A stretch of DNA of 64,000 bases, from positions 1,364,001 to 1,428,000 of the forward strand of contig NZ_JAKLTN010000002.1 in the NCBI RefSeq assembly GCF_022012295.1, in the 5' to 3' direction. The translations under genes and the position numbers were made by a program. The notes beneath the pieces are model-generated. The model was given only the letters and a program-made list of their open reading frames with translations, made no database searches and was not told where the DNA came from. Shown piece by piece: positions 58,356 to 64,000 of this stretch. The DNA comes from Dechloromonas hankyongensis (GTDB lineage Bacteria > Pseudomonadota > Gammaproteobacteria > Burkholderiales > Rhodocyclaceae). How positions within the stretch are numbered: the first letter of the stretch is position 1; every line of letters begins with the position of its first letter.

Positions 58356-58787
58356 TCAAACCGAATCTTCGTCGATCACGACATCGGCAATCCAGTGCCG
58401 ACGCCGCCTCTCTAGCCGGGCCGCCACGCTCTCGCCATCGAAGCTGGCCGACTCGTAGTGCAGCAGCGCCGTTGCGCTCCCCTGCAGCATACGGGTATTG
58501 ACCACCGCATAGACTCGGCCGTCAATCTGGCTGGTCACAATAGGAATGTCGCCACAACTGGCACAGATATGGAATTGAGCCGTTTCCGTGGCAAAACTAT
58601 GGCGGGTGACCAGCGTCGGACGCTTGATGCGTACCATCAGCTTGCCGGAGGAACAGGCGGTCCACGCCGCGGAATGAGCGACGCAGAACGAACAGGAGCA
58701 GGCCCGGGCCGGTATCGCTACCGGATCAGGCGTCCAGTCGAGCGTGAATGAAATATTGCCGCACCGGCAACGACCCAAAATCTGCAT
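58356..58787 (-). CDS. GFA-domain (CENP-V/GFA) zinc protein
   Basis: 143 residues. Zinc cysteines appear as C-R-C-G near 7-10, C-S-C-S-F-C near 30-35 and C-A-S-C-G near 75-79, the GFA/Mss4-like pattern. The family is named after glutathione-dependent formaldehyde-activating enzyme, but that activity is doubtful for many members. It lies 150 bp upstream of the hydrolase gene on the same strand and 569 bp past the nearest cytochrome b561 start; a link to alcohol/aldehyde oxidation is only a guess. Confidence 0.87.
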   Translation of the reverse strand: MQILGRCRCGNISFTLDWTPDPVAIPARACSCSFCVAHSAAWTACSSGKLMVRIKRPTLVTRHSFATETAQFHICASCGDIPIVTSQIDGRVYAVVNTRMLQGSATALLHYESASFDGESVAARLERRRRHWIADVVIDEDSV

Positions 58788-58986
58788 GGCGCCTCCCCGG
58801 TCATCGAGTTTACCGATTTCTGTACCTGTGCGGATAAAGACGGCGCCGAATGAGCGTCAAGATGATGCACATGGCAGATTGGCCAGCCCCGGATCACGGA
58901 TATCGCAGAAATTTCGCTCGGTAACCGCCCATTGGCCTATGAAGAGGGAGAGTCGGCAAGCCGACCATCCCTTTCGGCGCAGCAAC

Positions 58987-59007
58987 TGTGCTCCATAATG
59001 GAGCACA
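58987..59007. repeat. 21-bp perfect palindrome after the cytochrome b561 gene
   Basis: TGTGCTCCAT-A-ATGGAGCACA, 10-bp arms around one base, 5 bp past the minus-strand stop at 59012. In RNA it would fold with a 5-nt loop. No U-run. The rest of 58788-59011 shows nothing I can name. Confidence 0.55.
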
Positions 59008-59011
59008 CTGC

Positions 59012-59545
59012 TCACTTCTGAAGCACACCCCAGGGCAACATACGGGACAGCGTTCCGTCGCGCAACAAGGCATGCTTGATGGCACCGGCCACATGCAGGC
59101 CGATCAACGCTGCGCCACCCCAGACAAAAACGACATGCAGCAGCTTGAAAGTAGCGTTCAAGCCCTCGTCCGGCCAGCCCAGGCGGGGCATCTCCAGGCC
59201 GAAGAACTTCACCGGATACTGGGTGAACGACGATGCCAGGAAACCGGCGAGCGGCGCGAAGAGCAGGAAAACATAGAGCAGGTGGTGCACTGCCGTGGCC
59301 AGCCGCGCCTCGGTGCCGGTCGACAGCGGCGCCAGGGCCGGACGTCCGGCCCGCCACAGCAGGCGCACGGCCAGGAGCAGCAGGGTGAGCAGGCCGAGCG
59401 ACTTGTGCAAGCCGTAGGCCGCGCTGCGTTCCGCGCCCTTGGGCAGATCGATCATCGTCCAGCCGAGCCAAAGCAACCAGATGACGATGGCCGCCTGCAC
59501 CCAGTGGAGCACCATCGCCGGCGCGGAATAGCGCTGCGCACTCAT
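59012..59545 (-). CDS. Cytochrome b561
   Basis: 177-residue inner-membrane diheme protein with four helices. His ligands fit MVLHWVQAA, GLHKSLG, HHLLYVF and the HVAGAIKHALL segment. It passes electrons between quinone pool and periplasmic partners. Start MSAQRYSAP at 59545 overlaps the beta-propeller stop (ATGA); the frame to 59689 is propeller sequence out of frame. Last gene of the minus-strand cytochrome operon. Confidence 0.92.
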   Translation of the reverse strand: MSAQRYSAPAMVLHWVQAAIVIWLLWLGWTMIDLPKGAERSAAYGLHKSLGLLTLLLLAVRLLWRAGRPALAPLSTGTEARLATAVHHLLYVFLLFAPLAGFLASSFTQYPVKFFGLEMPRLGWPDEGLNATFKLLHVVFVWGGAALIGLHVAGAIKHALLRDGTLSRMLPWGVLQK

Positions 59546-60480
59546 CGGATGCTCACTCCCCACGGCAGTTCGCCGACTTCGATATCGGCGGTTTTCTTCA
59601 GGTCGGCGGTATCGATCACCGACACGGTGCCGGAACGGCCGTTGGCGACATAGAGCTTGCCGCCGTCCGGCGTAATGGCCATGTTCCACGGCCGCTTGCC
59701 GACTTCGATGGTGGCAACGATGTTGTTGCTCGCCACGTCAATGGCCATCACCGACGGATCGCGGCCATTGGAGACGAAGACCCGCTTGCCGTCAGGCTGC
59801 ACGGCGATCCCGTTCGGATACTGCCCAGCCGCGATTTCGGTAAGCACGCTGCGGCGCTGCACATCGATCACATAGACTTTGCCGGCCAGCTCGCTCGCCA
59901 CATAGGCCCGGCTGCCGTCGGGCAGAAAGCCGATACCGCGCGGCCGCTTGCCGACCGGAATGCTGCCCACCTGCTTGCGGACCTTGAGATCGATCACATC
60001 AACCTGCTCGGCTTCCTCGGCGCTGACATAGAGCCAGCGACCATCCGGGCTGAACACCGCATGCTCCGGGTTCTTGCCCTGCACCTTGATACGCGCCTGC
60101 TGACGCCCGTCAGCGGCCGCCAGCAGGGCGACACTGTTGTCGTCCTCGACCGCCACGGCCAGTTGCTTGCCGTCCGGCGACAGGCTGACGCCTTCCGGCG
60201 AATCGCCGACCCGCACCGATTTCAACAGCTTGCCGGCCACCGTATCGACAATCAGCAGGTTGCCCGTCTTGCCGTCGGTCAGATAGAGGCGCCCTTCTCC
60301 GGCGGCAACACCGCGCGGCCGTTCGCCCAGCGGCAAATCACGCAAGCGCTGGTCGGTAGCCGTATCGATTACGCTGACCGTAGCGGACTTTTCATTGGGC
60401 ACATAGGCCAGCGGACCGGCCAAGGCCGGTCCACCGAAGGCAGCCAGCAAGGCCGCTCCAAGCAGGGAATAGAGTCGCAT
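59542..60480 (-). CDS. YVTN-type beta-propeller, PQQ-catabolism associated
   Basis: 312-residue periplasmic protein. Signal peptide 1-21 (ending A-L-A). Seven repeats of about 42 residues follow, each with V-S-V-I-D-x-A/T, x-V-G-x-x-P-x-G-x-x and L-Y-V-A/S-N-like strands, a seven-bladed propeller. This matches the beta-propeller family that accompanies PQQ-dependent alcohol oxidation. Starts 8 bp after the binding protein gene. Confidence 0.87.
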   Translation of the reverse strand: MRLYSLLGAALLAAFGGPALAGPLAYVPNEKSATVSVIDTATDQRLRDLPLGERPRGVAAGEGRLYLTDGKTGNLLIVDTVAGKLLKSVRVGDSPEGVSLSPDGKQLAVAVEDDNSVALLAAADGRQQARIKVQGKNPEHAVFSPDGRWLYVSAEEAEQVDVIDLKVRKQVGSIPVGKRPRGIGFLPDGSRAYVASELAGKVYVIDVQRRSVLTEIAAGQYPNGIAVQPDGKRVFVSNGRDPSVMAIDVASNNIVATIEVGKRPWNMAITPDGGKLYVANGRSGTVSVIDTADLKKTADIEVGELPWGVSIR

Positions 60481-60488
60481 GAAGGCTC

Positions 60489-61340
60489 TCAGACGGGTTG
60501 GTGGGAAATGCCGTGACGCTTGAAGATTGCGGCAATGCTACCGTCGTTCTTGAGTTCGGCCAAGGCGGCGCCGATGGCTTCGGCCAGCGACTGATCCTCG
60601 ACCTTGACCGCCATGCCCACCGCCCAGCCGTCCATTTTCAGTTCGGGAAAATGCGGCGTATCGATGACGACCTTGCTCTGCCCTTGCAACGCGGCTTCCA
60701 CTTCGGCACGCTGGCCGAGCACGGCGGAAACCTTGCCGTCGACCAGGGCCTTGCCGGCTTCCGCCACCGTCTTGAAATGCACGACATTGTCGCGCAGGCG
60801 GCCATTGAGCACGGAGAGCAGGAAGGAATCAGCCAGCGACGTGGTCTCGACCCCGACCTTCTCGCGGGTAAAGATTTCCAGCGCCACCGCTGCCGAGCCG
60901 GACGGCGCCTTCGGAATACGCTCCGGATTGCGCGCCAGGGCAAGGGTTTCGCGATGATAGGCGCCGAAGATGCGGACCTTGTCATTGGAACGGGCCAGAT
61001 ACTCGTCGACCGGCACGTGCATCATCACGTCCGACGGCGGCGTACCGAGGTAATGCCCCTTCCAGACCATGTTGCGCAGGTCGTCGTTCATATCCTCGTC
61101 GGCGTTGTAGCCGACGATCTCGGCCGTCACCCCCAGCTTGGCGGCGATGGCGCGGGCGATGTCGGCGTCGATGCCCTTGCCGCCAGCCATCGCGTAGGGC
61201 GGGAAGTCATTGTAGACCGCCACGCGCAGACGACCCTTCTGGCGAACCGTGGCCAAGGCGTCCTGAGCCGAAGCCGGCAGGGCAAAGGCCATGGGCAGTG
61301 CGGCACAGGCCTTCAGCCAGAGACGGCGATTATTCTTCAT
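60489..61340 (-). CDS. MoxJ-like periplasmic substrate-binding protein
   Basis: 283 residues from ATG 61340; longer frame is cytochrome sequence out of frame. Signal peptide 1-25 (ending A-S-A). The body is a family 3 solute-binding fold: LRVAVYNDFPPYAMAGGKGI, DADIARAIAAKLG. The family is the quinoprotein dehydrogenase-associated group related to MoxJ, thought to help maturation of the dehydrogenase rather than transport; no ABC permease or ATPase is present here, which fits. Overlaps the cytochrome gene by 11 bp. Confidence 0.88.
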   Translation of the reverse strand: MKNNRRLWLKACAALPMAFALPASAQDALATVRQKGRLRVAVYNDFPPYAMAGGKGIDADIARAIAAKLGVTAEIVGYNADEDMNDDLRNMVWKGHYLGTPPSDVMMHVPVDEYLARSNDKVRIFGAYHRETLALARNPERIPKAPSGSAAVALEIFTREKVGVETTSLADSFLLSVLNGRLRDNVVHFKTVAEAGKALVDGKVSAVLGQRAEVEAALQGQSKVVIDTPHFPELKMDGWAVGMAVKVEDQSLAEAIGAALAELKNDGSIAAIFKRHGISHQPV

Positions 61341-61758
61341 GAACGGTTTCCAGCCAGGTACGGATGGCCCACATCGCTTCCTGCGACAGGGTGCCTTCGA
61401 ACGGCGGCATGTAAACACGGCCGTCGCGCACGGAACCACGACGGATACGCTGCAGGAAGACTTCGTCGCCTTCGTCGCCGAGCGGCAGGTAGCGCAGGTC
61501 CGGGGCGATGCCGCCGGAAATGGCGCCCAGTCCGTGGCAGCGGGCGCAGTTCTGGTTGAAGGCGGAATCGCCGATGCGGATCGCCGTCTTGTCCTTGCGG
61601 TACGGGTTGCTCGGCAGGAAATCAGCACCGAGATTCTTCAGGCCGGTCGTATCGACGGCTTGCGGCACGACGTCGCCGTGGGCGAAAACCTGGGGTGCGG
61701 CGACGCCGATGAACAGGGCTGCGGCGATGGCGCAGAAGGTACGGGAAGCGTGTTTCAC
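61330..61758 (-). CDS. pedF: Cytochrome c-550, PedF-like
   Basis: 142-residue periplasmic monoheme cytochrome. Signal peptide 1-26 (ending F-A). Heme site C71-A-R-C74-H75; axial Met is probably M117 in Y-M-P-P-F. H-G-D-V-V-P-Q-A-V-D-T near the mature N-terminus is typical of the PedF/cytochrome c-550 group that accepts electrons from PQQ alcohol dehydrogenases. First gene of the operon, with a -24/-12 promoter 49 bp upstream. Confidence 0.88.
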   Translation of the reverse strand: MKHASRTFCAIAAALFIGVAAPQVFAHGDVVPQAVDTTGLKNLGADFLPSNPYRKDKTAIRIGDSAFNQNCARCHGLGAISGGIAPDLRYLPLGDEGDEVFLQRIRRGSVRDGRVYMPPFEGTLSQEAMWAIRTWLETVHEE

Positions 61759-61806
61759 AATGTCTCCTTGATTGAGGTCAGGTTACTGCCGTTGTGCCTA
61801 GTCTTC

Positions 61807-61822
61807 TGCAAACCCTGTGCCA
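61807..61822 (-). promoter_or_regulatory. Sigma-54 promoter of the PedF-like operon
   Basis: On the minus strand TGGCAC-AGGGT-TTGCA, 15 of 16 consensus positions with correct GG-GC spacing. Predicted start near 61796, 38 bp before the cytochrome ATG. Confidence 0.82.
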
Positions 61823-61875
61823 GGCAACCGGCAATGCGAGAAAAGCATTTTTTATCGCACCTTATAGTGAAAATC

Positions 61876-61891
61876 GGACAAAATGGACAAA
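61876..61891 (+). repeat. Tandem GGACAAA repeat
   Basis: GGACAAA twice, 9 bp apart, between the two sigma-54 promoters, about 80-95 bp upstream of the minus-strand start. Could be part of an activator or IHF region; no proof. Confidence 0.35.
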
Positions 61892-61903
61892 TTACTGAAC
61901 GTG

Positions 61904-61919
61904 TGGCACGCCACTTGCT
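61904..61919 (+). promoter_or_regulatory. Sigma-54 promoter facing the activator gene
   Basis: TGGCACG-CCAC-TTGCT, matching the -24/-12 consensus throughout. Predicted start near 61930, 87 nt before the activator ATG. Confidence 0.8.
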
Positions 61920-61966
61920 CAAAGAAAGTACGCACTGCTCACCACGTTGCTAATAAACAGGGCAGG

Positions 61967-61983
61967 TGTTACGTTTTGGAACA
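61967..61983. promoter_or_regulatory. Candidate activator-binding dyad
   Basis: TGTTACGTTTTGGAACA: TGTTxC-N5-GxAACA, about 180 bp upstream of the PedF operon start and 34 bp before the activator ATG. A TACAAT (61984-61989) abuts it and could be a sigma-70 -10 for the activator. Confidence 0.5.
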
Positions 61984-62016
61984 ATACAATAAAAATCTGG
62001 AGCATCCGGAGGAGCG

Positions 62017-64000
62017 ATGGGACAAATACAATTGCTGGCCGACGAGCACGACCAGCGGCTGCAACAGGCACGACAGCTGTTCTTCGATCAGGGCACCCTG
62101 CCGGACGGTCTCGTCGACCCGATGATCCTGCGCTCATGGGAGCGCTGCCGGCGGTTCGGCCTGGACGACACGAGTTACGCTCCCGTAATGGACGCAATGG
62201 ATCGCGTCGCGCTCAAAACCGAACAAGATCGCAACCGTTACCTGCTGGTGCAGGGCCGACCGATCATGGAGCATGTCTTCGAGCAGATTCGCGAATCGGG
62301 CAGCATGGTCATCCTGGCCGACGCCAACGGCCTGCTCCTGGAAACCGTCGGCGACCCAGACTTCGTCAGCCGGGCCGACCGCGTCGCCCTGCTCGCCGGC
62401 GCTTCATGGGATGAAAACCAGCGCGGCACCAATGCCATCGGCACCGCCCTCTCCGAAGAAGCCCCGGTCGCCGTGTTCGGCGGCGAGCACTTTCTCGAAC
62501 ACAACGGCTTCCTGACCTGCTGCGCCAGCCCGATTTTCGGGCCGGACGGCCGCCTAATTGGCGTTCTCGACATTTCCGGCGACTACCGCAGCCACCAGCG
62601 CCATACGCTGGGACTGGTCCGCCTGTCGTCGGCCATCGTCGAAAAGCGCCTGTTCGAATCGGTGCACGCCCGCGATATCCTCGTCTGCTTCCACGGCCGT
62701 GCCGATTACCTGGGCAGCCCGAAGGAAGGCATCGCCGCCGTGTCACCGGACGGTCAGGTCCTCGCCATCAACCGCAACGGGACTGAACTGCTCGGCATCC
62801 GCCAGGTCGATGCCGTGCGCCGCGACTTTTCGATGGTCTTCGAAAGCAATCTGGCTACACTGGTCGACCGCCTGCGCCACAACCCGCAAGCGACTTGCGA
62901 AATCAGCGTCAATGGCAAGGCCTTCCACGTCCAGCTGCGCGGGCAGTTGCCGCCGCTCACCGTGGCCGGCCGCGTCTTCGACGAACCGGCGGCTCCCCGG
63001 CCGCTCCGCCGCCCCGATGGCGGCAGCGCACCGACCCTGACCCTCGATACGCTGAACACCGGCGATACGCGCCTGCAGGCGGCCATCGAACGTGCCCGGC
63101 GCATGCTCGGCCGTGACATTCCCATCCTGATCCAGGGCGAATCGGGGGCCGGCAAGGAAATGTTCGCCAAGGCCTTCCATAACAGCGGCCCCCGCCATGA
63201 CGCCCCCTTCGTCGCACTGAACTGCGCGTCGATCCCGGAAACCCTGATCGAGTCCGAACTGTTCGGCTACCAGGGCGGCGCCTTTACCGGCGCCCGCAAG
63301 GAAGGCGCCCCCGGCAAGATCCAACAGGCTCACGGGGGCACCCTGTTCCTCGACGAAATCGGCGACATGCCGCTTAACCTGCAGGCCCGCCTGCTGCGCG
63401 TGTTGCAGGAACGCTGCGTGACGCCGCTGGGCAGCACGCGCTCCATCCAGGTCGACATCTCGCTGGTCTGCGCCACCCACCGCAAATTGCGTGAGGAGGT
63501 CGCCCGTGGCACTTTCCGCGAGGATCTCTACTATCGCCTGAACGGCATGAGCGTCACCCTGCCCGCCCTGCGCGAGCGGACCGACATCCGCATCATGGTA
63601 GCCAAGCTGGCCGCCGCCGAAACGGCGTCGCGCAGCAACCCGGTCCGCTTCTCGGAAGGGGCGCTGCAGGCGATCGAAGGCTATGCCTGGCCGGGCAACA
63701 TCCGCCAGCTGTTCAACGTCATCCGGGTGGCCATCGCGCTGCTCGACGACGACGAAACGCTGATTACCGAGACCCATCTGCCGGAAGAACTGTTCGAGAC
63801 CTCGCCGCTGACGCCGAGCGCCAGCGCGCCGAACTACGACCCGTGGGCGGCAGCGCCGCTCGAGGGGGCCAACAGCCTGGATGCGATCAGCCGTCAGGCG
63901 GCGATGCGGGCGCTGGAAGCTGCCGGCGGCAATATCTCGTCGGCCGCCCGCCAGCTCGGCATCAGCCGCAACACGCTGTATCGCAAACTGGGGCGCATGT
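62017..64000 (+). CDS. Sigma-54-dependent transcriptional activator, AcoR-like (partial, runs off window)
   Basis: At least 661 residues, no stop before the window end. ATG 62017 has GGAGGAG 3 nt upstream (best ribosome site in the window). An N-terminal GAF-like domain lies at about 75-190 and a PAS-like stretch at 235-310. The AAA+ domain has Walker A GESGAGKE at 374-381 and GAFTGA, the sigma-54 contact, at 421-426; a T-L-F-L-D-E-I Walker B follows. The C-terminal Fis-type helix-turn-helix (G-G-N-I-S-S-A-A-R-Q-L-G-I-S-R-N-T-L) is present, so nearly all of the protein is seen. It is divergent from the PedF-like operon and probably controls it in response to an alcohol or aldehyde. Confidence 0.93.
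   Translation, partial: MGQIQLLADEHDQRLQQARQLFFDQGTLPDGLVDPMILRSWERCRRFGLDDTSYAPVMDAMDRVALKTEQDRNRYLLVQGRPIMEHVFEQIRESGSMVILADANGLLLETVGDPDFVSRADRVALLAGASWDENQRGTNAIGTALSEEAPVAVFGGEHFLEHNGFLTCCASPIFGPDGRLIGVLDISGDYRSHQRHTLGLVRLSSAIVEKRLFESVHARDILVCFHGRADYLGSPKEGIAAVSPDGQVLAINRNGTELLGIRQVDAVRRDFSMVFESNLATLVDRLRHNPQATCEISVNGKAFHVQLRGQLPPLTVAGRVFDEPAAPRPLRRPDGGSAPTLTLDTLNTGDTRLQAAIERARRMLGRDIPILIQGESGAGKEMFAKAFHNSGPRHDAPFVALNCASIPETLIESELFGYQGGAFTGARKEGAPGKIQQAHGGTLFLDEIGDMPLNLQARLLRVLQERCVTPLGSTRSIQVDISLVCATHRKLREEVARGTFREDLYYRLNGMSVTLPALRERTDIRIMVAKLAAAETASRSNPVRFSEGALQAIEGYAWPGNIRQLFNVIRVAIALLDDDETLITETHLPEELFETSPLTPSASAPNYDPWAAAPLEGANSLDAISRQAAMRALEAAGGNISSAARQLGISRNTLYRKLGRM

Noticed and set aside
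60489..61340. ABC transporter for the MoxJ-like binding protein
   Set aside because: No permease or ATPase gene adjoins it; the family is associated with quinoprotein dehydrogenases rather than uptake.

Overview
This is a continuous stretch of bacterial chromosome from a betaproteobacterium, most likely Rhodocyclales (Dechloromonas/Azonexus-like). The evidence is the high GC content, the gene orders (ilvI-ilvH-ilvC-pssA-leuA; xseB-ispA-dxs-folE2; lptF/lptG divergent from pepA-holC-valS; rpsP-rimM-trmD-rplS), the fused PabB-PabC, and the sigma/DUF3619/DUF3106/RDD cassette. The taxon is inferred from protein appearance and gene order, not from a search. Nearly all of the window is ordinary core genome. 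I see no phage, insertion sequence, CRISPR array, rRNA or tRNA.

Layout. 1-4.7 kb: end of a type IV pilus minor-pilin operon (pilW tail, pilX, pilY1, pilE), followed by a TonB-like orphan; this end is visibly more AT-rich than the rest. 5.4-11 kb (minus): ispH, fkpB, lspA, ileS, ribF. 11-18 kb: amiC and tsaE facing queG, a mercaptopyruvate sulfurtransferase, a SpoIIAA-like protein, an EamA transporter and an orphan Rieske oxygenase. 17.8-21.7 kb (plus): xseB-ispA-dxs-folE2. 21.7-23.7 kb (minus): rpsP-rimM-trmD-rplS. 23.8-26.6 kb: an unrecognised 504-residue protein, a YihY/BrkB membrane protein and a DUF2069 protein. 26.6-32.4 kb (minus): the branched-chain amino acid operon with pssA inside it. 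32.5-34.4 kb (plus): sigma factor cassette. 34.4-36.5 kb (minus): lptF-lptG. 36.6-42.4 kb (plus): pepA, holC, two hypotheticals and valS. 42.4-45.9 kb (minus): pabB-pabC fusion, TusA-like protein and BepA-like protease. 45.9-47.2 kb (plus): moaC, soxY, soxZ. 47.3-50.9 kb: cspA, clpS-clpA, rraA. 50.9-56.2 kb: two chemoreceptors flanking aceA. 56.3-58.8 kb: a LysR regulator, an alpha/beta hydrolase and a GFA protein. 59-64 kb: a minus-strand operon (cytochrome c-550 PedF-like, MoxJ-like binding protein, beta-propeller, cytochrome b561) divergent from a sigma-54 activator that runs off the window.

The most informative region is the right end. The 258-bp gap between the PedF-like operon and the activator holds a near-consensus -24/-12 promoter facing each way, plus a dyad that could be the activator site. 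The families belong to quinoprotein (PQQ) alcohol oxidation, but no quinoprotein dehydrogenase lies inside the window. Other points worth attention are an unusual stacked-dyad regulatory region in front of isocitrate lyase (aceA), a pabB whose conserved N-terminus has no standard start codon and appears to begin at ATA, a clpS that looks leaderless, and an orphan Rieske oxygenase beside the isoprenoid genes.
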